From contig JAGTJL010000023.1 of NCBI GenBank assembly GCA_020746875.1, positions 620,001 to 684,000 on the forward strand: a stretch of DNA of 64,000 nt, written 5' to 3'. Positions 1 through 12,541 of this stretch are shown piece after piece. Source of the DNA: Rhexocercosporidium sp. MPI-PUGE-AT-0058. Taxonomy: Eukaryota > Ascomycota > Leotiomycetes > Helotiales. The notes below the pieces were generated by a model that saw nothing but the letters and a program-made list of their open reading frames with translations, was not told where the DNA came from and made no database searches. The first letter of the stretch is position 1. The number at the start of each line of letters is the position of its first letter. Both the position numbers and the translations under genes were made by a program.

Positions 1-341
1 GACTCCTATGCCTGGATTAGTATAGCATCCATATGTAATACAAGACCAGGGTTATTTGCGCATACCGTGCACAATTATATAAGGATTGGAAAGAGATATA
101 AAATGCAAATGGATTTAAGCGATTCGCACTCTTTCCCCTCCCGTTTCTGTGCTTTTAGCGGCACTCCCGAGCCGTGGGACAACCCCGCTATTAATACCTA
201 CTATTTAACTTTTGACAGACTGCTTCCTAGATTTAGGAGATTTTAAAGATCAATAGGAGGTCTTCACAAAGAAATATCCTGTAATTAAGCTTAGTTCCAA
301 AGTCCAACAACTCGAGGAGGGTTTTTAGCCTCTGGGAATAA
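1..341. other. Intergenic, no gene seen
   Basis: Moderate AT content, clearly less mutated than the element that follows. No open frame of interest, no RNA gene and no repeat seen. It is the left flank into which the copia element inserted; the AGTTA at 342-346 is the left copy of its target duplication. Confidence 0.6.
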
Positions 342-346
342 AGTTA

Positions 347-535
347 TGTCGTACAGAAGTGGAGCAGGCTTTTAGTGGTTCAAGAGCTCTACGATTAACG
401 TGGAGAGCAAGGGTTTAAAAAATGTATTAAAGAGAGCGTTACCTTTTGTAAGAGAGGATTATAACCCGAGTATATATACACGTGAGTGCTTACGAGAGCA
501 TATATATAACTAGTAGACTGCGCTAGGGCGCGATA
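347..535 (-). repeat. Left LTR of copia element (3' LTR in element orientation)
   Basis: Pairs with 8441-8629 over its full 189 bp. Its outer part (first about 100 bp) keeps G and C where the other copy has A and T, while its inner end is the more mutated of the two. TGTCG start; the terminal CGACA of the partner reads CGATA here. Confidence 0.9.
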
Positions 536-3500
536 CACCCCTATAGTGAGGCTCCGTCATATAGATAAGCCTTGCTATTTAAAGGCGCACAAGCAGTCGA
601 GAAATGTAATATAAGCTCCTCGAGTATATATATTAGTTCTTAATAAAAACATGGCGCCGAGCAGTAAATTAATACTCCTGGGATGCTATAATAAATGAAA
701 ATATTAATACACGCTTTAAAGATATAATATGCGAGGACTTTATATATTAATATAAGTAGTTTACTAAGCAATTAATATTAATAATAAATAAGAATATAAA
801 CACGTATTTAAATTATATATAATTAAATAAATAAAATTTAAAAATGTAGTCAAGCTATAGTAATTAAGTAAGTAAAATCTTAATTATTGTGTTTAATATA
901 TATAAATCGTAGGTTTTAAAAGTAAGACTAAAGTAAGGTTTAGTTTATAGCTAAAATCTCGTGCCGTCTTATTTAATTATTAAGTTATTAAGCTATAATT
1001 AGTGAATTTAGTCCTTTTAAAGTAATTACTATATACAGTAGGAAGCCGCAACAGTGTGTGCCAGCCTCTTATTAGCTTATGTAATACGCCGCCTCCCGGG
1101 TTAATGGGTTTATTATTAATCTAAGCGTCTTATATTATAATAGCGCGATTACGATTACTCTTAGGAATATATATATATCGACTTTCGTATTATTACAACT
1201 AACTTTTGCTTAATATTAACGCATTTTATGCTCGCGTGCCTGCTTACTTGCCTATTTATTTTTTTTATTTTTTAATCTTTTACTTTTTTTAATAAATTCT
1301 CTTTAATTATTAGCTATACCTTTTAAAGCTTTTAGAGTAGCGATTACGTATATTAATAATTAAATCGCAGCTCGCTAAGTAAATTCTTCTTTAATTTTGA
1401 GTAACTTTAATACCGTTGAATTAATTACTAATAATTATATTATAAGATTTTAAAGATAAATTCGATAACTATAAAGTATTTAATAATGAGCTTACTAATA
1501 AGCTTCCCAATAATCCTCCTCTTACTCGTTCGGTCGTTAAAATAAATCCTAAAGATAATTAATAATATTTTTTTTTATATAAAAATAAAAATATACTTAT
1601 TAATAACTTTAATAATAAACTAATTCTCCCTCGATCTTCTCGTGTTAAGCTAAGCTCGCTATTTAAAAAAACTCTTACGCGTTCTTTTAATACTTTATTA
1701 TTATTAGTTATATTAAATAAAAGCGTTATTACATTAAATGAAAATAGCTTTTAATATACCTTCTTTACTTTACGCGTTTCACGTCTTAATTCGACTCCCT
1801 CTTTTGCCCTTCTTTTTACTTTTAAGACTTATACTTATTCTTTATTAACTTTAAAGAAGCGTAAATCGTCTCGCACTCTATCTAAGCCTTGCTCTCTTAT
1901 TAAGCGCGCTCGAGATATATATATATTATTTTAAAGCTTACTTTTTATTAATAACTTATTTTATTTATATTAATTAAGATTTAAGAAAGGAGTTTATAAA
2001 TCTTTATTTATTATATATTCGCGCTACTATTCGTAACCGTAGTAATTATAAATATTACTTTATTAATACTTTCGTTATTAAAAGTCGATGCTATAACTAC
2101 ACCTCCGGTCACAAGTACGATTCTATTACAAAAAATATACTTAAATATAATAAAAAATTAATTATAACTATAAACTCTAATAATAAAAAGATATAATAAT
2201 TATATTATAATTAATCGAGCATTTCACTGATTGATTTACAAAGTATTAAGAAGTATAAAACTACTTTAAAAGCCTTAATAAAAGCCTTAATAAAAGACTT
2301 AACGAGTAATAATGAGTTTAATAAGGACATAAAGTTAAATCTTTCGATACGCTCTTAAAAGCTAAGTCTAAAGCGTAATAAAAAGAATAATTTTAATAAT
2401 AATATTAATATTAATACGGAATCTTTAATAAAGTTTAGCAATTTTATATAGAGTTTGGAGAAGTTCGCGAAAGTCTTAAAGACAATAACTACTCGTTAAT
2501 CTAAGCTTAAGTAGATTTTTTGCGCTTTTAGTAGATTATCTATAGGCTCGGACTAAATTTAAACGGACTTTACTTAAGCTCGAGCTAGATTTCGCGTTTA
2601 CGTTTAACGTTTCTGGAGCACAAATACCTAAAATGTTAAATTAAAAAAGTTTTATAAATAAAAGATCGCATAAAAATATTCTTAATATGCTTTTAATAAA
2701 TGTATTTAAAGCTCCTTAACTTAAGATTAATAATTATTAAAATTTAAGAGTACTTTAAAAAGCTCGAATTTCTAGCAAAACAAATTCTTTATAAGCTTAT
2801 TAATAAGTATATTAACAGTTAAAAAATATATTATTTTAAATAATTTATAAATATATTTTTATTTAAGTTATATATTTTAAATATTTATATAATAAAGCTT
2901 AATAGTAATCTTTTTAATATTATTTATAATTAGTTTAATCGTTTATTAATTATTATAAAAGATTTCTTAAGTCTTATAAATATTAAAAGCTAAGTTTTAA
3001 AAGAATCGTTAAAAAGCTATAGCTTCTTTTTTAATATACTTTAATATTAATAGTTTTATTTTAGTAATCGACGTAATAATTATAAATTGCTTTAATGCTT
3101 TTTAAATTATTAGCCTGCTAAATAATAAGATTATATAATTTTAAAATGACTTCCGAGTTTTAACGTTATTTATAAAAGATATATTTAAAGTAATATAAAG
3201 CGCTTTCTTTTAATTACTTTTATATATAATGCTTAAAAAGCGTATATTAAATAAGTAACGAATAAGTTAATATATAATTATAAAATGCTTTAAATTAAAA
3301 TTTATTATAAATTATAAGAATTAAGCGATCGTAAAGGTTATATTTAATTTTATAACGATCGTTATATATAATACCGACTTAATTCTCTTTTAATAAGTTT
3401 TAATATGTTTTTTTAAAGCTTATCCTTTATATTTAATAAGATCGATTTAAGGGAGCGGTATTATAAGACACCTTTTATTAACTTATTTAAACTTTTAAGT

Positions 3501-6500
3501 AATTTTCTTAATATATTAGCTATAAATTAAAAAGATAGTCTTACGCTTTTTGTCGCGTATTATTTTAATTCTTAAGAATTATTTAATATTTTTAAAATTA
3601 TATATATTATACGCTTAATTTAATTGCTTAATAAAATCTTATTTAAGCTTTAAGTCGTCTTAGTAGTAAAATACTTAAATGTTATTTACGTAAAAGAGAA
3701 TAAGAATTTTATGAGTAAAGTCTATAAATATATATAATTCCTTTAAATATAAAATTAGCCTTAAATTTATTAACGTTTTATTAATATATTTATATTATAA
3801 GTACGGAGAGTTATATATCCCGTAAAGAGCGCGATTAACTCGTAATATATGTTTAGGCTTATTAAAACTTAAAGGGAATTTATAGTATATAATTTTACCG
3901 TTTATATTCTAAAGAGCGTTAATAAACGCGTTAATTACGTTAAAGCACTTGACTTCTAAGTTAAAATAAGCTATAAGCGCTATAACGATTTAAAAGGATT
4001 TAATTAAAAGCGTATTAATATATATAAAGACAATTATTAATTTACTTTAAAGATTACTTTACATAATAATTCGGGATTTATATCTTAAAATGTATTCCTT
4101 TAAATTTAGCTTATACTTAAAAACCTATATAAGTAAGACAAATATTAATATAATACTTAAATTAAACACTTTTAAAGTTTAATAATTTTATTTATTTATT
4201 ATCTTTATTTTTAGGCTTGTATTTTCTTTAAATTACTTTTTTATTAAGTAATTCTTAAGATTATTTTATTATTTTAATTTAAGTAAAAGATTTTAGATTT
4301 TAATTTTTAAAAATAAGATCTTCCCTTTTAATAATTAGCGGCTCGTTTATATTATTATTGTAATTACTTAGTATATAATCTTTATTAAATCTTAAAAATT
4401 ATTTTATTTTTTTAATAATATATATTAATTAAGTATAAGCCCTTAAAGCATTTAATTGACTTCGGATTAAAGATTATTATATTAGTCGAGGATTTAATTA
4501 CCTCTGAGATTAAGCTTACTCTCGAGCTTAAGGTTGCCTTTATTAAGGCGTATTTATTTAAGGATAATTATAAATATTATAAATACTTTATTACTTTAAT
4601 CCTTTTATAATCTTCCTCTTTTCTTTTTACTTTTAATTAGCTTTTTTACTTTTATTAAGCTTTTAATAAATATACTTAATTTTAATTAAATTTCTTTTAC
4701 TATAATTTAAGAACGTATTACTCTTACTTATCTTATTTTCGTTGTCTAAACACTTTATGCTTTAATTTAAGGATATAATATTAAAATTATTATTAAAGAT
4801 TTTTCTTATAATCGAGGTTTTAACAGTATTTAAATCTTAATACGTAATAATTAAGATAAATCCCGCGCTTAATCCTATAATATATTCGAATCTTAATTAA
4901 TAAGTTATATACTCTTACGCGAGTCGAATACTTTTAAGTCATACTTTATACTTAAAGTAGACTCTCGGTCTAACGTACTCTCTTTTAATTCCTTATTTTA
5001 TTTAAAAGAACCCTTTAAAATAAAAATATATTCCGGAGTTAAAAGTTTATTTATTATATTTAAGCTATTAATATATTCTTTTATCTTCGAGTTCTAACTT
5101 TTAAAGTTTTTAATTAATTTTTAAATTTATTTAATATATAATTAAGATAAGTCTTTGCTTAAGAGATTTATATTATTTTCTTCAATAATTATATCTTTAA
5201 TAATATTTTTAATAATTCTAGCTTAATTTATAATAAACTTATTTTCCTTAATAAAATCGTAAATAGACTTGATTTTTTAAATTGTAATCTTTACTTTTTT
5301 ACTTAAGGTAGTGTAAAAGCTATCTTTATTAAAGCGTACGTTGCGCGTAATAATTATTTTGTCGAGACGTAATACTTAAATCCTATAGATATTAAAAGCG
5401 TAGAAATTTATAAAATATTTAATGTATATATACGTAATTATTTTAAACGCTTTCTTGTCTTGTCCTTTAACTCTCTTTATTATTAATAAGTACGCTTTAT
5501 AATTATATATATAAATCTTATTTTAGTTTAATTTAAAATTTATAATAAATCTTATAATAAGCGCTAAGTTATATTATTAAAAATAATTCTGAAATTACTT
5601 ATTGTTAACTTTAATAAGTAACAGCTAGTTATTTACTCGCCTTAGGCTTCTATTATATAAATAAATCCCTATAAATATATATTTAATGCTCAAATCTATT
5701 AAGAGATTGGCTGACAGTCTTATTTTGATGCCTTTATTAATTACTTTTTGACTAGCTCTTTTGGCTCCGCCATTTAGCTTATGAGTTGCTATTAATAAGA
5801 GCTCGAGGTCAATTCCGAGCTTATTAGCCTATCTTTTATATTTTGTAAATCCTCGAATTATAATAACTGCTTTCTTTTAATTATACTTAAATTTACATAT
5901 TAAAAGTCTAAATTACTTTCGAACTTAAGCTTTAAAGCTCTTAATATATTAAAACACTTTATTATACTCTTTTATTTATAATATATAACTAATGAATAAG
6001 CCGCTATATTCGCATTTAAACATAAGGAATTAAGAGTAATTACTTTAGTATTTCAAATAATTAAATAAATCCTAAGTAATTCTTTAAAATAGTTTAAAAG
6101 ATTTCCTTTTTAATAAACGTTTAAAAATCACTTAAATAATATAAGTTAAAATACATTACTTATACTTAATCTTCCTTATTACTTTAATAATTCTGATATT
6201 TTTCGCCGTGCTTATTAATTTCCTTAAAGTATTCGCGCTTAAATGACTTACTCGTAAATATTAAACACGTTTTAAGTTTATTTTAAAGTACTTATAATCT
6301 TTAAATAATTTATACGGCTTATTTATTTTTTTAAAAAGCGTTAAAAACATTATAATTCTTATAGCGCTTAAAAGTATATTATAAGTACTCGAAGAGTAAA
6401 TTAAACGTGACTTATATTTAAAGAAAACGAGGTTTTATTTACGCTTTAATTATTGTATTATATAATATTTACTAATTAATAAGCCTTTCTTATTCTATTT

Positions 6501-8440
6501 TAAAATATAATTTATACTATAGAATTAAAGACTAATCTTATAAAGACAAGCTTTAGAGATAATATTAATATAAAAGTTTTTTATAACTATAACGTCGTAA
6601 AGCGTAAGATTAAATAATTCTCTATTCGGACTCTTAAGCACTCCTTTTATGACTTAAGTTCCGCGCCCGATTATAAACAACTAAAAGCTCTCATACTTAA
6701 TTAAATCCTTAAGAGTAAATTTCACAAAAAATCCTTTTATTAATATTAAACGATCGTTAACTAAATTAATTACTCTATAATTATTTAATAGAGTAAAGTC
6801 TAATAAAAGATAAAGTAAATTCCAAAAGAAGTATATATCCGCAATTAAATACTCGGCCAGATTAAATAAGAGTACCGAGTGCGCGTGAGTCCCGCTTATT
6901 CCTCTTTTATTTAATAAATTTCTAAAAAAAGTAGACTTCCTTTTATTTAATTTATTAAATCCTTACTTATTTAGTTTCGCTAAGAAATCTTTTATTAATT
7001 AAAGAAAAGGCTTATTTAAGCTTATTTACCCGCGAAGAGCTTTTTATTATAACGTAGCAAACTATTACTGAATCTCATTATAATATTAATTATTTATTTT
7101 TAAGTTTAAACGAGTTATTTTATTTTAATATTTAATAAACACTTTTTTATAAACTATTATTTAAAGATAAGTATAATTTAAAGAAGACTAGTGGTAAGTT
7201 TTGTCCTTTAAGTATAAATATGCTTTTTTTATAAGTTTTCCTTTTGTCTTAAATTAGTTTAATCTTTAATTATATAAATTAAAAGCTTCTGAGTCGAGTG
7301 TCTTATTATTATTAAAGCGTAAATTAAAAGTAAAGAAATAACTATACCTTAATTTTTTACTTATAAGTTATTAATACTGGCGATCGGCTTAATTAAAGTA
7401 AAATAGCCGTGCGAGCTATTCTAAGGAGTATTTAAAAGGTATTCCGAGCTCGTCGACTTCTTTCGTCTTAAAAAAATACTTTTAAGCCTATAAGTTATTA
7501 AAGTTATTAGTTGTAATTAGGAAAAGGTTAATGCTAAGGATGTCGAGCACTTCCGGCATATAATATAAGTTCCTTTTATAGATTAACTCTTAGTATTATA
7601 TAATTTAAACCTTCGGGTTTTAAACGTTCTTTATATTTAAAGATTATAAGTAATCTTAACGAGTTGTCGTTTAAATTATTATATTTGTTTAATGTAAAAC
7701 TATCTTAAGTGTGCGAACTAATACTTAAATATTAACTTTTTTTTTAATAATAAATTATATAGCCGCTATATTAAAGAATTAGCGGCCTATAGTTTTCTTA
7801 ATTCATTCGTAAAGCTTAAGGTATATTATAGTTTGTGGTTATTATATTACGCACTTTATAATATACGCTTTGGCTTTAGCCTCGGCTTCCTTTTAATAAA
7901 ATTTTACGGTTATTTTAATAAGCTCGTACGGTCGAGTGAGAAGAGGGGTAATAAAAGCGTTAAAGCTTGTAATTATTTAATCCGAGGAAGACGTAGTTAT
8001 TACGTAACGATCGAGCACTTATTTCTAAAGTTATTCGTTGTACTCGTTCGTCTTTACTATATAATTTAATTTAACGAAATCATTTTTTTACTAAGCGATT
8101 TACTCGACGGTCCGTGGATTTTTATTAATAATTTTAATTAGTGTTTTTACATTTAAAACATTTAAGTCAACGAAAGGCTAGAGTCTGAGTATTTAAGCGC
8201 TAAGAGTTAAATAATTTATTTATAATAAGAAGTCTTTAAGCTTTAAATATATAATATTTACGTTAAAACCGCTAAGATTATTATATAATGATATCTCGAT
8301 AATTACGCTAAGAGGTGCGTTAAGGTTTAAGCGTAAGGAAAGGAAACGAAAATCGTAAAGTTAAAGTTAAATAAGCTTAACTAAAGCTCGAAATCTATAT
8401 ATGCCAAAGGTAACTTATAAAAATAAATATAACTCTTAAC

Positions 8441-8629
8441 TATCGTATAAAAGTAGAGCAAGCTTTTAATAGTTTAAGAGCTTTACGATTAACGTAAAAA
8501 GTAAAGGTTTAAAAAATGTATTAAAGTAAGCGTTACCCTCTATAAGAGAGGACTGTGACCCGAGTATATATACACGTGAGTGCTTACGAGAGCATACACA
8601 TGACCAGTAGACTGCGCTAGGGCGCGACA
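8441..8629 (-). repeat. Right LTR of copia element (5' LTR in element orientation)
   Basis: Full-length partner of 347-535. It starts TATCG, a mutated TGTCG, and ends CGACA followed by AGTTA. Mutation is heaviest at its inner (left) end and fades towards the flank. Confidence 0.9.
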
Positions 8630-8634
8630 AGTTA

Positions 8635-9209
8635 CTTATATAAGGGTCTCATTCGATCTTAAAAGCCTTATTACTAAGTTGGAAATCGTCATTTGCTTTA
8701 TGGCTGCAGTAGACCGTAAATTCATATAATGATGATGATGATGAAGGTCTATTCCGCCCGGCTAAGCCTATATGCTATCATTCAGAACCTCTTGCCTAGA
8801 AGATCTGAGGGGACCTGTCCTAAGTATTATTCCTGAGTCTTTTGGAACAACGATTTGGCCTTAGAACATTGCTTTAAATACCTTCGACCGTCTTTTTGCG
8901 TTTCTTGGAAAGGGGCTGTAGTTAAAGAGCATTACTCTTAAGGAACATTTCATAATTCCCTATTACTTCCTTAATCACCCGGTTGAGATCTACTTCTTTA
9001 TTGTAAGCCCTAAGTAAGAGACTATTTATGTGTTGCTTTACATTACGGATGACTATAAGACCGTAACTCTACTCATCTTTTTACTAAGGAATAAGCTAAA
9101 TATTAGGTTAATATATAGCGATATCTTAAGGAGTTTACTTACCGCTTTAGTATATCTAAAGCCTAAGTCTTTGAATGTAATTTATAATAAGTTAGTAACG
9201 TATTTGAGT
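8635..9209. other. Right flank of copia element, no gene seen
   Basis: Intermediate composition. A short ATG trinucleotide run lies near 8730-8745. No protein family is recognisable; a possible 3' continuation of the minus-strand Ulp1-like gene is full of stops. Confidence 0.5.
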
Positions 9210-9776
9210 CTATTTAAATCTACGTACCTCTATTACCCGCCGGACTAAGATAGACTTCGTTTTACGATAAATAATTCCATAAGTTGTCATCGAATCGTAA
9301 TAGTATATTATTTTCGTTTGCTTATTAATTTTAAGTAGTATAAAGTGGTTAGCGTTAATATTTAGCGGGCAGATAAATACCTGCGACCTTTCGAGATCGT
9401 TCATGTCTTTACGTATATAGTTAATGATCTTTTTCCTTTAGCGGCTAAAGGGGTTTGGAATCGGTGTGACTTTGCCGTTTGCGTCTTTCTTATGAAGTAG
9501 AATATTAATACCGAGATGCACAAAGGCAGGTCTATTAGTCATTTCGAGAGCTGCCGCAATATCCCAATAATTGAGCCATTCCTTAGAGCGTAGCCTGTCG
9601 AAAAAGCCACTTAAAAGCTCTACTATATTATTTACAACGACAGAATCGTCTTCACCGAGTGGGTGATTGCCGAGAACGTGGCTGACCCCTTCGACAACGC
9701 GATCGAGAGTAGTATCTAAGCAGCTTTGCGGTACAGGTTCCTGTGATTTATTAATAGAAGTTATTAAACAGCCAGC
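9210..9776 (-). pseudogene. Ulp1-like (C48) cysteine protease remnant
   Basis: One minus-strand reading frame of about 188 codons is interrupted by a single TAA near 9436-9446. The N-terminal part carries a KEWLN-type motif followed by a conserved-looking segment. The C-terminal part has PLNINANHF followed about a dozen residues later by YYDSM. That is the usual His...Asp arrangement of Ulp1/SENP peptidases (H in NHW/F, D in the YDS block). The catalytic Cys region further downstream is not readable and the frame ends in several stops, so the gene is truncated or RIP-damaged. Ulp1-like domains occur in fungal genomes both as SUMO proteases and as cargo of DNA transposons; which applies here cannot be told. 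No start codon is visible upstream of 9776. Confidence 0.6.
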
Positions 9777-10493
9777 CTAGACATCCCCTTTTGAAGAAAA
9801 TTTTAGATTCGTATCGTCGCCTTTTCGCATAATTTATAAGAAGCCTCTGTTTAGGCTTTAGTTCGAGTTCTTATACCAGCGGTCTCTTATTATCCTTTAC
9901 ACATCTTAAAAGTTCTTATCTAAGCTTTAGATTCATATTTCTTTTATTTGAGACCCTTATAAGCTTTATAGCTGCTGAAGCGTGCGAACAGTTGCAGGGC
10001 GTCACACGGTTCGGTACTTATGATCGAAGGAATTAACGATTCTCGGCTTGGAGCGACTAACCCCGCAAAGCTTTGGTAATTTCGCCGTCATTTCGCCGTA
10101 GTTTCGCCGTACCTTACTTAATACATGTTAGCCTAAGACCTAAGGCTAGAAATCAACAACAGATGGATGATCGAAGGTAGCAGGGTCCTGAATTTCTTTT
10201 CCTATCGCCCAATTCCCAGAGTTCTTTAGCCTCCCCTCTTAGGAGCAAGAATTTATTATACTCAATCGAAGTTGACTTGGAATATCTTTCAGCGTTCCTG
10301 CGACGAGCCTGAGCTACTGGGCCTGTCTTGCGCGCTTCCAGATACGACGATGCTGTCGCTGCGAGGCTGCCTCCCAGCTGAGTGCGCCAGCCTCAACCCG
10401 ACATGAAGCCTTTACCTTTCGCATCTAGCCAACTCTACGGCTCAACTACTACCGCGAAGCCTCCTCTTTACGATCCTCGAACCTAGTCGAGTA
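9777..10493. other. Intergenic, upstream of HET pseudogene
   Basis: The right part (from about 10260) is nearly balanced in composition and lacks strong RIP signs, consistent with the former promoter or leader of the HET gene. A short repeated TTTCGCCGT motif occurs three times at about 10079-10110. No gene recognised. Confidence 0.5.
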
Positions 10494-10716
10494 ATGCGTC
10501 TGCTGCAGTGCGACAACGATGGCGACCTCAGCTTAACTGAGTTCGTTGAGAACGACATCCCGAAGTATACTATACTTTCACACAAATAAGGAATAAAAGA
10601 GGTCACTTTTAGGGATCTGATAGACGGCACGAGTAAAGTCAAGTCTGGCTACGGCAAGATACAGTTCTGCGAAAAACAAACGAAGCGTAACGGCTTGCAA
10701 TACTTTTGAATAAAGA

Positions 10717-10770
10717 ACGTCCCACCCCACCATTTCGGCCACCCCGGGTTTTCGGCTACCTCGCTTAACC
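10717..10770 (+). repeat. Left terminal inverted repeat of pogo element
   Basis: 54 bp, starting ACGTCCCACCCC; the reverse complement of 12488-12541 with two transition mismatches. GC-rich compared with the interior. Confidence 0.9.
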
Positions 10771-10864
10771 TCACCGCTCTTCATACCTACCTATTTAAAT
10801 AATTAATAACTCTTTTAATCCTTTATTAATTCTTTTGAAATTTAGAAATCAAATTGTTTTTATT

Positions 10865-12361
10865 ATAAAACGTCTATATATAGAAGATGACGTCCAAAAC
10901 GCCCTTTAAGAGATTGCAAATGGCAAGTCTGAGCGAAAGGTATCGCTAGAGTAGGGGGTTCCAAGGACTACCCTTCAAGGTCGAATTGCAACTCAATCAC
11001 TACATCAAGAAGCCGCCAGTTACTTGCAAAGGCTACCTACGATACTAAAGGAAAGATTAACTAATTAAGTACTTAATTAAGAAGCTATTAGTCGTGGAGT
11101 TACGCATATATAAATTAAGGTTTTCGCCCAAAGGCTTCTGTCGCTTTAAGGGGAACATAAATTACTTAGACGACACTAAATAAAACGATTTCTGACTCGA
11201 AATCCTATTCTTAAGACTAAGAAGTAAATCTACGTTAATTTTATACGTATTAATAACGCTTGTTCTAAAGTTATTCAGCCTTAGTTTTAAAAATTAAATG
11301 TCCCAGCTATTAAAGCTATTCCAGCTAGCTAACGATAGAATATAAATAAGACTGGTATTATAAAAGGCCACGGTCTTAATGGACTAGTTATAAGGCACGC
11401 TAGAAAGCGTAAGGTTCAAGGGAAACAGCCAGGTTCACGTGCTTAGACGTCAATCATTGAATGTATCTCTACAACTGGAGTTTCTATAGCTCCAGTTATA
11501 ATTTATAAGGGAAAATCGGTATAGCAATAATGGTTTCCGTCTTAATTAAACAAATTCAGTAATTGACACTTTATTATCACGGAAAATAGGTAGACGACTA
11601 ACGACACGGCTCTTAAATAGCTAAAGAAGGTGTTTATTCCTTAGACGAAACCACGTGATTCTTCAGCAAGACTTCTTATCTTAGACGGCCACGGGAGCCA
11701 TAAGACTACGGATTTCCTTTAGAAGTGCCTTAAGCATAATATTTACGTTTTATTCTTACTTTTATATACGTTACACGTCTTACAACTTTTAGATTTGACG
11801 ATTTTCTCTCCTCTTAAGCGTGCATACCGGAAACACTTGCATTCTTTGAGTTCCTTACTTAATTCTATCTTAATTAGTAAACGCAATTTCCTTCTTTACT
11901 ATTAAAAAGCACGCCAAAAGAGTTTAATAGCTTTTAATATTAAGGCTAAGTAGAAGACTATTAAATTATGGCCGATATCTATAGCAAAACCTTTTATAAG
12001 TCCATTATTACTAGAAAATAATAATAATTTAATAATTACACTTATTCTAAATATACCCACGACACCTTTAAAGGCTTTTAATAGCTTATTTAAGCTACGT
12101 ATACCAAGAACTAAGAAAGAACTTCATTTTCAGCTCTGGGATTTGGCTTCTAAATTACATAATTACCTTTTAGATAACCGTTTACATATCAAAAAGATTA
12201 CAAAAGGAATTAATAAAAACGACTACGAATTAATAAAAGCAAAGATAAAAATTCAAGAATTAAAATCGAGATTAGAGCAATTACAGCTAAAGAAACGAAG
12301 GAAAGTGCAAACTAGTCCAAATTCTAAGTTTATAATAACACGTATTATTTATAAGGCTTAA
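10865..12361 (+). pseudogene. pogo/Fot1 transposase (HTH_psq, CENP-B HTH, DDE_1), stop-riddled
   Basis: A single frame of 499 codons stays in register from a mutated start (ATA at 10865) to the TAA at 12361; only stops interrupt it, no indels are needed. The N-terminus shows the psq helix-turn-helix (VQNAL...EIANGKS and GVPRTTL near 10890-11000). The middle shows a KTGI-type first-acidic region with a GKRKVQGKQPGSRA-like tract (about 11340-11440) and the second catalytic Asp in LDGHGSH at about 11681-11701. The C-terminus has a basic coiled coil ending in KVQTSPNSKF. Stops sit where Trp or Gln codons are expected, as RIP produces. The best preserved part is the C-terminal 72 codons from 12143. 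Confidence 0.88.
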
Positions 12362-12487
12362 ATTGCAACTATAAATCGTTAAATTATACCTATAAAATTA
12401 AAATTAGAAGGAGATTTAGATTTTACGATTTTATATATAGAAGTTAAAGCAATATAGAGTTATTAAGCCTTGAATAAGAAGTGATAA

Positions 12488-12541
12488 GATTAAGCGAGGT
12501 GGCCGAAAACCCGGGGTGGCCGAAATGGTGGGGTGGGACGT
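12488..12541 (-). repeat. Right terminal inverted repeat of pogo element
   Basis: Inverted copy of 10717-10770; followed immediately by TA and then the resumed HET coding frame. Confidence 0.9.

Larger units (their letters stand above)
347..8629 (-). mobile_element. RIP-degraded Ty1/copia LTR retrotransposon
   Basis: Seen directly: two 189-bp LTRs (347-535 and 8441-8629), TG...CA ends and a perfect 5-bp target duplication AGTTA (342-346 and 8630-8634). The inside is extremely AT-rich with stops in all frames. On the minus strand, residual coding can be read. At 6541-6680 there is a retropepsin-like stretch with a GRGT-type start and the downstream L-x-DV pattern typical of copia proteases. 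At 3660-3700 there is a tract reading YVNNI, which fits a mutated YVDD reverse-transcriptase catalytic box. Protease lying upstream of RT on the minus strand gives the orientation. At 8.3 kb it is longer than a typical 5-kb copia element, so a nested insertion or long non-coding parts are possible. No functional protein can be made. Confidence 0.88.
10717..12541 (+). mobile_element. pogo/Fot1-like DNA transposon inserted in HET gene
   Basis: Bounded by 54-bp terminal inverted repeats (10717-10770 and 12488-12541) that differ at two positions, giving a 1825-bp element, the usual size for fungal pogo/Fot1 elements. It encodes a single transposase-like frame on the plus strand. A TA follows the right repeat (12542-12543), while GA precedes the left one, so the expected TA duplication is only half preserved. 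The HET reading frame lines up across the element, which shows the insertion was otherwise precise. Confidence 0.9.

Noticed and set aside
7833..8069. 78-codon open frame inside the copia element
   Set aside because: It lies on the strand opposite to the element's coding direction in RIP-mutated DNA and resembles no family.
9030..9248. 72-codon plus-strand frame
   Set aside because: Overlaps the antisense Ulp1-like frame, is Leu/Tyr-rich by composition and has no family resemblance.
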